A stretch of DNA of 64,000 nt from Hominimerdicola alba (GTDB lineage: Bacteria > Bacillota > Clostridia > Oscillospirales > Ruminococcaceae). The stretch spans positions 1 to 64,000 of the forward strand of contig NZ_FOAT01000008.1 of the NCBI RefSeq assembly GCF_900109655.1. The letters are read 5' to 3'. Under the pieces are notes generated by a model. It did no database searches. It was given only the letters and a program-made list of their open reading frames with translations, and was not told the DNA's origin. Shown here in pieces: positions 36,736 through 46,021 of the stretch (within the stretch, counting starts at the first letter, position 1; each line of letters starts with the position of its first letter). A program made the translations under genes and the position numbers.

Positions 36736-37889
36736 TAAAATCGCCTTTCTAGTATTCTCTTTGCCACGTATTCCCTTGCAGTCCTGTCAGCTTCAAGGAT
36801 ATCATCCACATTGTTTATCTCTTTATTCTGTGTGTTAGTAAGCACTTCTTCCACAAGCTCGCCTATGCCCAGGAAGCTTATCTTGCCCGACAGGAATGCG
36901 GCTACTGCCTGTTCATTAGCACCATTCACCGCCGCAGGAAGTATCCCGCCGGCAGTAACTGCTTTTATGCAGGCGGTAAGGCATTTGAATGTATCGTAAT
37001 CGGGCTTTGAAAATGTCAGCTTGCCGTAATCCGTCAAGGACAGATGCTTTACGTCACAGTGTACCCTGTTGGGATAAAGCAAAGCGTACTGTATCGGTAT
37101 TTTCATATCGGGAACACCTAGCTGTGCGATGACGGAATTATCCTCAAACTCAACAGCGGAGTGTATAACGCTCTCACGGTGAACGACGATCTCTATCTGC
37201 TCGGGGCTGAGATCGAAAAGCCACATAGCCTCGATAAATTCAAGACCCTTGTTCATGAGGGTAGCGGAATCAATAGTTATTTTGCTGCCCATTGACCAGT
37301 TGGGGTGATTCAGCGCCTGTTCAACGGTAACATTGCGGAGGTCATCTACGGTCTTGCCGAAGAAAGGTCCACCCGAGGCAGTAAGTATTATCCCTTTGAC
37401 ACGGTTCATGCTGTTTCCCTGAGTTGCCTGGAAAATCGCCGAATGTTCGCTGTCCACGGGATAGATATTCACGCCCTTCTCCTTTGCGGCGTTTATGACC
37501 AGTTTGCCGCCCGCAACTAGAGTTTCCTTGTTTGCAAGAGCGATATCTGTGCCATGCTCTATCGCTGTGAGGGTAGGTACAAGTCCCACCATGCCAACAA
37601 CTGAATTCAGCATGATATCCACACTGTCAAGTGAAGCAATGGACTTAAGACCCTCCATACCTGTCAGCAGTGTTACTTTCCTGCTGGAAAGACAGCTTTT
37701 CAGCTCATCAAGCTTGTTCTCATCAAAAATGCAGGCATACTCCGCACCGAACTTGACCACCTGTTCAGCCAGAAGTTTTGCATTTGAATGTGCTGCCAGA
37801 GCTTTTACCTTTATGTTATGCTCCTCACAAACCTCTAATGCCTGTGTGCCTATGGAACCTGTCGAACCTAAAATACTGATAGTTTTCAT
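36735..37889 (-). CDS. dxr: 1-deoxy-D-xylulose-5-phosphate reductoisomerase
   Basis: 384 residues; NADPH-dependent second step of the MEP pathway. NADPH loop ILGSTGSIGTQAL; catalytic motif PVDSEHSAIFQ; metal/substrate strand SMGSKITIDSATLMNKGLE. AGAGGTC precedes the ATG. Feeds ispG in the same operon. Confidence 0.97.
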   Translation of the reverse strand: MKTISILGSTGSIGTQALEVCEEHNIKVKALAAHSNAKLLAEQVVKFGAEYACIFDENKLDELKSCLSSRKVTLLTGMEGLKSIASLDSVDIMLNSVVGMVGLVPTLTAIEHGTDIALANKETLVAGGKLVINAAKEKGVNIYPVDSEHSAIFQATQGNSMNRVKGIILTASGGPFFGKTVDDLRNVTVEQALNHPNWSMGSKITIDSATLMNKGLEFIEAMWLFDLSPEQIEIVVHRESVIHSAVEFEDNSVIAQLGVPDMKIPIQYALLYPNRVHCDVKHLSLTDYGKLTFSKPDYDTFKCLTACIKAVTAGGILPAAVNGANEQAVAAFLSGKISFLGIGELVEEVLTNTQNKEINNVDDILEADRTAREYVAKRILERRF

Positions 37890-37951
37890 AAAAAAGACCT
37901 CTGTAAAAAACGTTCAAAAGGGGTAAGCCATTCAGACCTGCCCCTTGAGCG

Positions 37952-38848
37952 TTATGTATTTGTACCTACGATAAGCAGTCCCTGTGATGCAAGATAGCAT
38001 ATGAACGGTACTACTAGCAGAGCGCTGTCGAACCTGTCCATAACACCGCCGTGACCGGGCATTATCTTTCCGTAGTCCTTTATTCCTGTCTGACGCTTTA
38101 TCATCGAAGCTGTAAGGTCGCCCACCAAACCGATAAGAGCAGCAGCCATTCCTGCACAGAAAACAAAGATATAGCGTACCTTGAAAGCAGGGTTCACCAG
38201 ATCAAAGATCAGGCTTGTGATAACAAGTATCAGTCCGTTGGTAACAACACCGCCAACAAGACCTTCAAGCGTCTTGTTAGGACTGATCTCAGGCCACGGG
38301 TGATGTACTTCTCTGCCGGTCTTGTTGAAGAAAGTTCCGACGAAATACGCGCCGCTGTCAGCCAGCCATGCCGCCGCAAGAGATATTACTATCAGGTAGA
38401 CCTGTGCCTTTCCCCTTGAATCAGCAGCTACCTGATAAACGAGACTGTTATCCTGTGCCAGCTTTATCAGCGTACCGAAGGAATAGCTCAGCAGTACGGT
38501 TATACCTGTCATTCCAAAGAAATCTGTATACTTGAGGGTCTTATGATCCCTAAGATACAGTATGCACATCAGCAGGACAAAAATACCAAGATAGAGCCTG
38601 TAGCTGAAAAAATAAAGGGTATTCAGCCTGTACATGAAAAACGGAACTAAAGCATCGATACCTGCAAAAGCCATGCAGGCGATATTCTGAATCTTGTATT
38701 TATCATAGCCTACTGCCTTGAATACTTCGTACACAGCCATTACAGAAAGTGCACCGACCGCAAGGTTTATCAAAATCGTTGAATGCAGAGCTACGAGGAC
38801 GATGGCCGCAACCAGCGCCACCGCAGCAGAGATTATTCGTGTGGACAT
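37952..38848 (-). CDS. cdsA: phosphatidate cytidylyltransferase
   Basis: 298 residues, about eight membrane segments, makes CDP-diacylglycerol from phosphatidic acid and CTP. Family signature near the C-terminus: KDYGKIMPGHGGVMDRFDS; SPNKTLEGLVGG precedes it. Start at ATG 38848, eight bases after the uppS stop, with GGAGG inside the end of uppS. A G/C inverted repeat at 37916-37950 downstream may be a weak attenuator. Confidence 0.95.
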   Translation of the reverse strand: MSTRIISAAVALVAAIVLVALHSTILINLAVGALSVMAVYEVFKAVGYDKYKIQNIACMAFAGIDALVPFFMYRLNTLYFFSYRLYLGIFVLLMCILYLRDHKTLKYTDFFGMTGITVLLSYSFGTLIKLAQDNSLVYQVAADSRGKAQVYLIVISLAAAWLADSGAYFVGTFFNKTGREVHHPWPEISPNKTLEGLVGGVVTNGLILVITSLIFDLVNPAFKVRYIFVFCAGMAAALIGLVGDLTASMIKRQTGIKDYGKIMPGHGGVMDRFDSALLVVPFICYLASQGLLIVGTNT

Positions 38849-38853
38849 ATTAG

Positions 38854-39582
38854 TTAAATTCCTCCGAATCTTCTGTTTCTTTCGCAAAAATCAAGGATAG
38901 CCTTGTCAAAATCATTTACGCGAAAATCAGGCCAGAGAATATTTGTATAGTAAAATTCGGCATAGGCTGCCTGCCATATCATAAAGTTGGACAGCCTCTG
39001 CTCACCGCTGGGTCTTATTACAAGGTCAAGCGGAGGGATCTCCTCGGTATAAAGGTTGCGTTCGATCATATCCTCGGTGATATCCTGTGGTTCCAGTTCG
39101 CCGCGCTTTACCTGCTCAGCAAGGGTCTTTACGCTGTGACATATCTCGTCTCTGCCGCCGTAATTTATGGCAAGCACGAGGGTCATGGCATCAAAATCCT
39201 TGGAAGTCTCCTCAGTGTGGCGCATTTTAGCCTGAAGCGATGGCTTCAGCTGCGACCTGTCACCTATGAACCTTATACGGATATTCTCCTCGATGAAGTC
39301 TTCAACTTCATCAAGGTATTTTTCAAAAAGATCCATTATCGCGTCCACTTCTTCTTTGGGACGCTTCCAGTTCTCCGTAGAGAACGCATAGAACGTGATA
39401 TAATCGATACCCACCGCTTTTGCGTGCTTGGTTATGGAACGGAAATTCTTCGCACCCTCGCGGTGTCCGAACTTTCTGGGCAGACCGCGTTTTTTCGCCC
39501 ATCTGCCGTTACCGTCCATGATAACGCCCACGTGTGCGGGGGGTATGATATTATCACCAAGACAGCTTATTTTCCTAGCCAT
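38854..39582 (-). CDS. uppS: undecaprenyl diphosphate synthase (isoprenyl transferase)
   Basis: 242 residues, cis-prenyl transferase. Signature IMDGNGRWAKKRGLPRKFGHREG (catalytic Asp), FSTENWKRP, and the C-terminal RPSGEQRLSNFMIWQAAYAEFYY. Uses IPP made by the MEP genes downstream and supplies lipid carrier for cell wall. AAGGTGACGA before ATG; 8 nt after frr. Confidence 0.97.
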   Translation of the reverse strand: MARKISCLGDNIIPPAHVGVIMDGNGRWAKKRGLPRKFGHREGAKNFRSITKHAKAVGIDYITFYAFSTENWKRPKEEVDAIMDLFEKYLDEVEDFIEENIRIRFIGDRSQLKPSLQAKMRHTEETSKDFDAMTLVLAINYGGRDEICHSVKTLAEQVKRGELEPQDITEDMIERNLYTEEIPPLDLVIRPSGEQRLSNFMIWQAAYAEFYYTNILWPDFRVNDFDKAILDFCERNRRFGGI

Positions 39583-39590
39583 TCGTCACC

Positions 39591-40145
39591 TTAAATAGAG
39601 AGGATCTCTTTTTCCTTCTCAGCTACGTGACCGTCGATCTCCTTGATGAACTTATCGGTGATCTTCTGGATAGCTTCCTCGCCGTCCTTCTGCTCATCCT
39701 CGGTGATCTCGTTATTCTTCTTCTTAGCCTTGATCTTTTCGATAGCATCACGTCTGATGGAACGTACAGCTACCTTGGTATCCTCGCCGCCCTTCTTGAC
39801 ATCCTTAACGATCTCCTTACGTCTGTCCTCAGTCAGCTGAGGGAATATCAGTCTGATAGTCTGACCGTCATTCTGGGGATTGATACCGATATCGGAAGCC
39901 TGTATAGCCTTTTCAATGGACTTGAGAGTGCTCTTATCCCAGGGAGTGATGACCAGTATTCTTGCCTCAGCAACAGATACAGCAGCCATCTGGTTTACAG
40001 GTGTGGGAGAACCATAGTAGTCAACCTTAACCTTATCGAGAACTGCGGGATTAGCTCTGCCCGCTCTTATTGCAGCAAAATCGGAAAGCATAACGTTTAC
40101 CGACTTCTCCATTTTTTCCTTAGCTTTATTTTTTATTTCCTGCAT
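39591..40145 (-). CDS. frr: ribosome recycling factor
   Basis: 184 residues, three-helix bundle plus beta domain; releases ribosomes after termination with EF-G. Motifs FAAIRAGRANPAVLDKV, YYGSPTPVNQMA, PWDKS and RKEIVKDVKKGGEDTKVAVRSIRRDA. Lies 21 nt after pyrH, its usual partner. Confidence 0.98.
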   Translation of the reverse strand: MQEIKNKAKEKMEKSVNVMLSDFAAIRAGRANPAVLDKVKVDYYGSPTPVNQMAAVSVAEARILVITPWDKSTLKSIEKAIQASDIGINPQNDGQTIRLIFPQLTEDRRKEIVKDVKKGGEDTKVAVRSIRRDAIEKIKAKKKNNEITEDEQKDGEEAIQKITDKFIKEIDGHVAEKEKEILSI

Positions 40146-40166
40146 AACATATCTTCCTTTCTTTTA

Positions 40167-40877
40167 TTATTCAGCTGATACCAGTGTGCCTACATTTTCG
40201 CCCATAACGGCATCAAAAATATTATCGGGTCTTGCAAGATCAAAGACCAGTACGGGAATGTTATTATCCTTGCAAAGTGCAGCAGCGGTAGAATCCATTA
40301 CCTGAAGCCCCTTTTCCAGAACCTCGCTGAATGTCAGTGAATCATACTTGACAGCATCGCTGTACTTATGGGGATCCTTATCATAAACGCCGTCAACCAT
40401 AGTAGCCTTCAGGAATATATCAGCTTCTATCTCGGCAGCTCTCAGTGCAGCAGCAGTATCGGTTGAGAAGAAGGGGTTACCTGTTCCGCAGCCGAAGATG
40501 CAAACTCTGCCCTTTTCAAAGTGACGCATAGCCTTGTTCCTGATATAGGGTTCAGCTACCTGAGGCATAGAAATAGCGGTCTGAACTCTGACTTCCATGC
40601 CGCAGTTCTCAAGACCGTCCGCAACTGCAAGGGCATTCATAGCAGTGGCAAGCATACCGATATGGTCTGCTCTGGTTCTGTCCATAGCACCGCTGGAACG
40701 TCCTCTCCAGAAATTTCCTCCGCCGACAACTATGCCGACCTCAACGCCTGCATCTACGACTTTTTTTATGCTCTTGCCAAAGGAATTGATTATATCATAA
40801 TCAAGACCTATCTTCTTATCTCCCGCAAGAGCCTCGCCGCTCAGCTTGAGGAGGATACGCTTATATTTAGCACCCAT
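40167..40877 (-). CDS. pyrH: UMP kinase
   Basis: 236 residues, amino-acid kinase fold, phosphorylates UMP. Motifs [24 protein letters not shown], and [17 protein letters not shown]. Start ATG 40877 follows AAGGAG. First gene of the long operon to polC. Confidence 0.97.
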   Translation of the reverse strand: MGAKYKRILLKLSGEALAGDKKIGLDYDIINSFGKSIKKVVDAGVEVGIVVGGGNFWRGRSSGAMDRTRADHIGMLATAMNALAVADGLENCGMEVRVQTAISMPQVAEPYIRNKAMRHFEKGRVCIFGCGTGNPFFSTDTAAALRAAEIEADIFLKATMVDGVYDKDPHKYSDAVKYDSLTFSEVLEKGLQVMDSTAAALCKDNNIPVLVFDLARPDNIFDAVMGENVGTLVSAE

Positions 40878-40930
40878 AAATAACACTCCTTAAAAACATT
40901 TACGCAAAGCGCGTAATTACTCACAATAAA

Positions 40931-40959
40931 ATTATACTATATTTTTCGTCTCTTGTAAA
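40931..40959 (-). promoter_or_regulatory. promoter of the pyrH-polC operon
   Basis: On the minus strand TTTACA (40954-40959), 17-nt spacer, TATAAT (40931-40936), 54 nt before pyrH. Confidence 0.88.
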
Positions 40960-40974
40960 GGGTTTTCACAAATT

Positions 40975-41017
40975 TATTAGAAAAAACTGCGGAGAAATTT
41001 CGCGTTTCTCCGCAGTT
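40975..41017 (-). terminator. terminator after yjbQ
   Basis: 13-bp stem AACTGCGGAGAAA/TTTCTCCGCAGTT (40985-40997 with 41005-41017), followed on the minus strand by TTTTTTCTAA. Closes the der-plsY-gpsA-yjbQ unit. Confidence 0.9.
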
Positions 41018-41051
41018 AAGTATCATCAATTTATCAAATAGTTATCAAGTT

Positions 41052-41447
41052 TTATCCCTTGACGATCTTTACATAAAAGCTTCTTGTCCTAGGACCGTCA
41101 AATTCAGCGAAATAAATACCCTGCCATGTACCCAGCAGCAGTGTGCCGTCCTCGATTATAACAGTTTCGGAAGCGCCCACACAGCTTGATTTGAGATGTG
41201 CCGCGGAATTGCCTTCCATGTGCCTGAACTGAGGTCTGTCGGGATAGGTCTTATCCAGTGCGAACAGCAGATCTGTCTGCACATCGGGGTCGGCATTCTC
41301 GTTTATGGTGATAGCCGTAGTGGTATGGGGACAGAATATCACTGCGATACCGCTTTCAACTCCGGATTCGTTCAGAGTCTGTCTTACATAGCTGGTTATA
41401 TTGTAAAGTCCCTCTTTATCGGTCTTGATATTATACTTTTTGAGCAT
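41052..41447 (-). CDS. yjbQ: YjbQ/UPF0047 family protein
   Basis: 131 residues. Family blocks HTTTAITINENADPDVQTDLL and GNSAAHLKSSCVG...LGTWQGIYFAEFDGPR are clear. TIGR00149 members have weak thiamine-phosphate synthase activity in vitro but no settled role. Follows gpsA by 12 nt, last gene of its unit. GGAGGTGCATC precedes the ATG. Confidence 0.9.
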   Translation of the reverse strand: MLKKYNIKTDKEGLYNITSYVRQTLNESGVESGIAVIFCPHTTTAITINENADPDVQTDLLFALDKTYPDRPQFRHMEGNSAAHLKSSCVGASETVIIEDGTLLLGTWQGIYFAEFDGPRTRSFYVKIVKG

Positions 41448-41459
41448 GATGCACCTCCG

Positions 41460-42464
41460 TCAGTTAAGGAACTGGCTCTCGGTCTCGTTTTTGGAAGGTC
41501 TGCCCATGAGCTTCTTAATGCTGTCTCCAACGGGCGAGCCTTCAAAGAGGACCTTTGCAAGTTCTTCGGTAATTGGCATCTCGATACCCATTTTCTTGGC
41601 AAGAGCATAAGCGTTCCTGGTGCAGGTATAACCTTCTACCGTGCCTACCTGTCTTACTGCTTCGGCAGGGTCAACGCCCTGACCAATGAGTATGCCTGCG
41701 CGTCTGTTACGGCTGTGCATTGAACAGCAGGTTACGATAAGGTCGCCTATACCGCTGAGTCCTGCGAAGGTTTCAGTCTTAGCACCCAGTGCTAAGCCAA
41801 GCCTTGCTATCTCACGAATGCCTCTGGTCATAAGAGCTGCCTTGGTGTTATCGCCCATGCCCAAGCCATCGCATACACCCGCAGCCAGCGCGATTACGTT
41901 TTTCAGCGAACCGCCTATCTCGCAGCCGATAACATCGTCATTCACGTATACGCGGAAGGTATTGTTTGAAAGGGTCTGCTGAATGAAGTATGCCGCTTCG
42001 GTATCCTCGCAGGCGGTGCAGACTGTGGTGGGTATGCCACGTGCAACTTCCTCAGCGTGGGAAGGACCTGTGAGAACAGCTATGGTATTCTCGGGGAAGC
42101 ATTCCTTTTCCACCTGTGTCATGGTTTTAAGGCTTCCCGCTTCAAGACCTTTCGCAGTGTTCACGATTATAGTATTCTTGTCAATATAAGGCGCGGCTTC
42201 CTCACAGACACTTCTTACAAAGTTTGAGGGTATGCCGATAATGACCATATCCTTTCCCTTTGCCGCAGAAATATCCGTAGTAAGCTTGATGGACTTGTTT
42301 ACAAGTACTCCGGGAAGCTTGCTTTTAAGCTCGCCTGTCCTGTTTATAGTGTCTATCTCGTCCTGAAATTTGCTCCATACAGTTACATCATGTCCTGCAT
42401 TATCGCACATTATAGCAAGAGAAAGACCAAATCCGCCTGAACCGAGTATTGTGATATTTGCCAT
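41460..42464 (-). CDS. gpsA: glycerol-3-phosphate dehydrogenase [NAD(P)+]
   Basis: 334 residues; makes sn-glycerol-3-phosphate for phospholipids. Rossmann loop ILGSGGFGLSLA, conserved LTGPSHAEEVARG, and catalytic Lys in EIGGSLKNVIALAAG. GGGAGGTATGAATA before ATG. Pairs with plsY upstream. Confidence 0.97.
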   Translation of the reverse strand: MANITILGSGGFGLSLAIMCDNAGHDVTVWSKFQDEIDTINRTGELKSKLPGVLVNKSIKLTTDISAAKGKDMVIIGIPSNFVRSVCEEAAPYIDKNTIIVNTAKGLEAGSLKTMTQVEKECFPENTIAVLTGPSHAEEVARGIPTTVCTACEDTEAAYFIQQTLSNNTFRVYVNDDVIGCEIGGSLKNVIALAAGVCDGLGMGDNTKAALMTRGIREIARLGLALGAKTETFAGLSGIGDLIVTCCSMHSRNRRAGILIGQGVDPAEAVRQVGTVEGYTCTRNAYALAKKMGIEMPITEELAKVLFEGSPVGDSIKKLMGRPSKNETESQFLN

Positions 42465-42578
42465 TATTCATACCTCCCGTTTGTGAAAATATTCTGAAAT
42501 TATAGATCATTGGGATCATGTTGAAGCCATTATATCCCATATCAGTGAAAATCCTGTGTTGATAAAAAGAATTTTTGC

Positions 42579-43247
42579 TCAGCTATCCGCTTTCTTTTTC
42601 TGACCGAATTTGTTTTCGGTGCCGTTAAGAAGTCTCTTGATATTGGCATGGTGAAGTGAGATTATCAGAATGCATATCAGCACGCCCATAACAGTATTTG
42701 GGATAACTGCGTAATTATCCTTGTAGACGAAATTCTGTAGAATGAAAGTGAAGGTCGGGTAAGCTATTGAAGCAAATATGGAACCTACCGATACGTACTT
42801 TGTTACTGCCAGCAGTGCCGCAAATACCACAAGGGCACACAGACAAGTCAGGGGGTCAATGGCGAGAAGAGTAGTTGCCGCCAGCAGAACACCCTTTCCG
42901 CCGTGGAATCCGTAAAATACAGGGAAGCAGTGTCCCAGCATTACGAACAGACCTGCAAGATATCCGATGAAATGGGGATCGCCGAAAAATTCCACGCCCA
43001 TTGCCTTATGCACAAGCAGGCGGCATACGACCACAGCGATAACACCCTTGGCAAGATCGCAGAGAAGTGTAGCCAGTGCGGGACCTTTGCCGTAAACACG
43101 CAGAACATTGGTCAGACCTGCGTTTTTGCTTCCGTAATCGCGGATATCCTGTTTTTTCCATAATCTGCAAACGATTATGGCAGAATTCAGGCTGCCAAAC
43201 AGGTACGAGAATACAACTGTAAATAATATAGCCAATACATCTTTCAT
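42579..43247 (-). CDS. plsY: glycerol-3-phosphate acyltransferase PlsY
   Basis: 222 residues, five membrane segments; transfers acyl from acyl-phosphate to G3P. Motifs YLFGSLNSAIIVCRL, DYGSKNAGLTNVLRVYGK, and GHCFPVFYGFHGGKGV. Upstream of gpsA, which supplies its substrate. Confidence 0.96.
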   Translation of the reverse strand: MKDVLAILFTVVFSYLFGSLNSAIIVCRLWKKQDIRDYGSKNAGLTNVLRVYGKGPALATLLCDLAKGVIAVVVCRLLVHKAMGVEFFGDPHFIGYLAGLFVMLGHCFPVFYGFHGGKGVLLAATTLLAIDPLTCLCALVVFAALLAVTKYVSVGSIFASIAYPTFTFILQNFVYKDNYAVIPNTVMGVLICILIISLHHANIKRLLNGTENKFGQKKKADS

Positions 43248-43269
43248 ATGTCAATATAGCTCCTGTCGG

Positions 43270-44601
43270 TCATTTAACGTCATCCCTGTCACGTTCTCTT
43301 ATCTTGAAAACTATTGGCGTGCCGTCCAGAGAGAAAGTCTCACGGATCTGGTTTTCAATGTAACGCTGATAGGAAAAATGGAAAAGCTCTGCCCTGTTAA
43401 CGAAGAACACAAAGGAGGGCGGATTGGTGGATACCTGTGTCATGTAGTATATCTTCAGACGTCTGCCCTTATCAGAGGGGGGCTGAACACGCTGAGTTGC
43501 ATAGGCAAGAACTTCGTTAAGCTTACCTGTTGCGATACGTATGGAGTTCTTCTCCTTGACGTAGCGTATCATCTCAAACAGCTTGTCGATACGCAGACCT
43601 GTCTTTGCAGAAACGAATACAAAAGGCACATAGCTCATGAAGCTGAAATCGTCCTCAAGCTTTTTGCGGAATTCGTTCATGGTCTTGCCGTCTTTTTCTA
43701 GGGCATCCCACTTATTCACAGCAACAACGCAAGCCTTGCCCTTTTCATGAGCGTAGCCTGCCACCTTGCTGTCCTGCTCGGTAAAGCCTACGGTGGCATC
43801 AATGACGATAACTGCAACGTCGGCTCTATCAACAGCCATATAAGCTCTCAGTACCGAATACTTCTCCACAGATTCCAGCACCTTGGATTTACGTCTTATG
43901 CCCGCGGTATCGATGAATACGAATTTACCGAACTCATTTTCGATATCAGTATCTGTAGCATCGCGGGTAGTGCCTGCAATATCGGATACGATAACACGCT
44001 CCTCACCGCAGATACGGTTAATCAATGAGGATTTGCCCACATTAGGCTTACCGATGACTGCGACCTTAACAGTCTCTTCATCGTCTTCCTCTTCGGTTAC
44101 ATCGGGCAGATATTTCAACACTTCGTCAAGCATATCGCCTGTGCCGTGACCATGCACCGACGATACAGGGAAAGGCTCACCAAGACCCAGATTATAGAAC
44201 TCATAAAGCTCCATAGGGGGCTCGCCAACGTTATCCACCTTATTTACGCAAAGCACAACAGGCTTGCCTGATTTAAGAAGCATCTGAGCAACTTCCATAT
44301 CTGTGGAAGTAACACCGCTCTTGATATCGGTAACGAGTATTATAACATTAGCCGAGGTAATAGCCAACTCAGACTGTCTTCTCATCTGAGAAAGAATGAT
44401 ATCATTGGATTCAGGCTCGATACCGCCGGTATCAACCAGCATGAATTCTCTTCCAAGCCACTCACATTTACCGTAGATACGGTCTCTTGTGACACCGGGG
44501 GTATCCTCGACTATTGAAAGCCGCTGACCTATAAGTTTATTGAAAAGCGTGGATTTGCCCACGTTTGGTCTTCCGACCACTGCAACAACAGGCAGAACCA
44601 T
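43270..44601 (-). CDS. der: ribosome assembly GTPase Der (EngA)
   Basis: 443 residues, two consecutive GTPase domains and a KH-like C-terminal domain; acts in 50S assembly. G1 loops GRPNVGKSTLFN (domain 1) and GKPNVGKSSLIN (domain 2), G3 DTGG and DTAGIRRK, G4 NKVD and NKWD. GGGGAGG before the ATG. First gene of the der-plsY-gpsA-yjbQ unit. Confidence 0.98.
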   Translation of the reverse strand: MVLPVVAVVGRPNVGKSTLFNKLIGQRLSIVEDTPGVTRDRIYGKCEWLGREFMLVDTGGIEPESNDIILSQMRRQSELAITSANVIILVTDIKSGVTSTDMEVAQMLLKSGKPVVLCVNKVDNVGEPPMELYEFYNLGLGEPFPVSSVHGHGTGDMLDEVLKYLPDVTEEEDDEETVKVAVIGKPNVGKSSLINRICGEERVIVSDIAGTTRDATDTDIENEFGKFVFIDTAGIRRKSKVLESVEKYSVLRAYMAVDRADVAVIVIDATVGFTEQDSKVAGYAHEKGKACVVAVNKWDALEKDGKTMNEFRKKLEDDFSFMSYVPFVFVSAKTGLRIDKLFEMIRYVKEKNSIRIATGKLNEVLAYATQRVQPPSDKGRRLKIYYMTQVSTNPPSFVFFVNRAELFHFSYQRYIENQIRETFSLDGTPIVFKIRERDRDDVK

Positions 44602-44644
44602 TAATATCCTCCCCTTCCTTTATAACAAAACGCATATCTAATAT

Positions 44645-44673
44645 ATTATAACATATCTTTCTGAAAAAATCAA
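44645..44673 (-). promoter_or_regulatory. der promoter
   Basis: On the minus strand TTGATT (44668-44673), 17-nt spacer, TATAAT (44645-44650). It starts just after the rpmF terminator. Confidence 0.85.
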
Positions 44674-44680
44674 CATCAAA

Positions 44681-44713
44681 CTAAAAGGCAGAGGAAAATT
44701 CATTTCCTCTGCC
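44681..44713 (-). terminator. terminator after rpmF
   Basis: 11-bp stem GGCAGAGGAAA/TTTCCTCTGCC (44687-44697 with 44703-44713), then TTTTAG on the minus strand. Confidence 0.88.
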
Positions 44714-44756
44714 CTGTTCAGTCATTGTTATTTAAGACTGTAAGGTACCAATAGGC

Positions 44757-44939
44757 TTATGCGTCCTTCTTGATGACCTCAACGCCCTTGTAATAACCGC
44801 AGTTCTTGCACACTCTGTGAGGCGAAGTCAACTCGCCACAGTTGGAGCATCTGCTCAGTGCAGGCGCTTCAAGCTTCCAAACAGCTGAACGTCTTTTGTC
44901 ACGTCTAGCCTTGGAGACTTTTCTCTTTGGTACTGCCAT
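44757..44939 (-). CDS. rpmF: ribosomal protein bL32
   Basis: 60 residues. Basic N-terminus MAVPKRKVSKARRDKRRS and a zinc ribbon of four cysteines (CSNCG...CKNCG), the C+ form of bL32. GAGGAGG precedes the ATG. Confidence 0.98.
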   Translation of the reverse strand: MAVPKRKVSKARRDKRRSAVWKLEAPALSRCSNCGELTSPHRVCKNCGYYKGVEVIKKDA

Positions 44940-44981
44940 TTTGGCACCTCCTCTTCGGTAATAGTAACACCAGTCGTCAGA

Positions 44982-45446
44982 TCAAAACGGATCTTTCGGG
45001 CAATCACAATCGCCATCATTCAGATCCTTGCCGCATTTGAAGCATAACCCCTTGCAATCCTCTTTACAGAGTATCTTGGTGGGCAGCTGGAGCAGCAGGT
45101 CGGAAATGACCAGTTCATCAAGCTCGAGAACATTATCCTCACAAACAACATACTCATCATAGTCATCGCGTCCGCTGTGGAGCTGTCTGACAAGTATATG
45201 ACTGAGATCATAGCTGTACTCACGCTCAAACTCTTTAAGACATCTGTCGCAGACCTGTGACAAAGTAAATACTACGCTAAAGCTAAGCGTTACAACGCCT
45301 GCGCGATTCTCTACCATGCCCCTGACTGCTATCGGTGCTGTAAAATCATAAGATGAATACTCTCCGACTTCTTCAGGAGAGATCATGTAGTCAAACTCCT
45401 TGACCTCACCTACGATATCGAAAAGCTCTTTCAGATGTATTTTCAT
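44982..45446 (-). CDS. yceD: YceD/DUF177 family protein
   Basis: 154 residues from ATG 45446 (GAGGTG upstream). The family shows as VCDRCLKEFEREY, the acidic mid-part and the C-terminal CKEDCKGLCFKCGKDLNDGDCDC. YceD always neighbours rpmF and is linked to 23S rRNA accumulation in plants and bacteria. Forms an operon with rpmF. Confidence 0.93.
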   Translation of the reverse strand: MKIHLKELFDIVGEVKEFDYMISPEEVGEYSSYDFTAPIAVRGMVENRAGVVTLSFSVVFTLSQVCDRCLKEFEREYSYDLSHILVRQLHSGRDDYDEYVVCEDNVLELDELVISDLLLQLPTKILCKEDCKGLCFKCGKDLNDGDCDCPKDPF

Positions 45447-45472
45447 AGTACACCTCAAACATCACAAACTCC

Positions 45473-45501
45473 ATTATAACTCGAAGTCAGTGATTTGTCA
45501 A
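45473..45501 (-). promoter_or_regulatory. yceD-rpmF promoter
   Basis: On the minus strand TTGACA (45496-45501), 17-nt spacer, TATAAT (45473-45478), full consensus. Confidence 0.92.
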
Positions 45502-45545
45502 TAGTTTTTTTGATTTTTTTGCGCAATCAAATAAAATTTAACAAA

Positions 45546-45950
45546 TTACTTGATAAATGCCTTTACCTGTGCAGGCAGTTCTTCAACATCAGCAGATACT
45601 GTGAACACGATGTTGATATCCTTTGCCAGAACAGCGATCTTCTCGATGAGGTCGCCCAGCTCGTCATAGTTTCTGCCGCCGATCTTCAGAATACCGTCAA
45701 CAAATATATCCTGTATATCGTGATTGCCAGCCAGCAGACCTGCAATGAAACCATAGAAAGTCTCAAAGCTGGTGATGCCGTAATCCTCAGCATCAACAAG
45801 TCTTACACTGTGGGGGATATCGTAAGTGAGCTTCATGCCTCTCTCGATGCATACAACGTTGCCTGTTGCATTTTCCGCAGCCTTAACAATGGAGTCAACA
45901 AGTATCTTAGTCTTGCCTGTACCCTTTTTTCCCGGAATCAAATTAATCAT
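45546..45950 (-). CDS. small P-loop protein, unknown function
   Basis: 134 residues with a Walker A loop GKKGTGKTK (about residues 7-15) and a later hydrophobic IQDIFVDGIL strand that may be Walker B. The rest has no helicase or kinase features. GGAGAG precedes the ATG. Such single-domain nucleotide-binding proteins recur in Ruminococcaceae but I know no function. Lies after pgi; a small hairpin GCGGC/GCCGC (45989-46001) separates them. Confidence 0.75.
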   Translation of the reverse strand: MINLIPGKKGTGKTKILVDSIVKAAENATGNVVCIERGMKLTYDIPHSVRLVDAEDYGITSFETFYGFIAGLLAGNHDIQDIFVDGILKIGGRNYDELGDLIEKIAVLAKDINIVFTVSADVEELPAQVKAFIK

Positions 45951-46021
45951 AATAACTCTCCATTCTGCTTTAAAAGCATTTATTTTAAGCGGCGTTGCCG
46001 CATAATTTCTTTTTCTTTAAA

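Noticed and set aside
35662-36738. 358-codon plus-strand open frame over rseP
   Set aside because: It is the complement of a certain gene (rseP, HEFGH and LDG motifs), lacks a ribosome site and has unlikely composition rich in His, Tyr and Cys.
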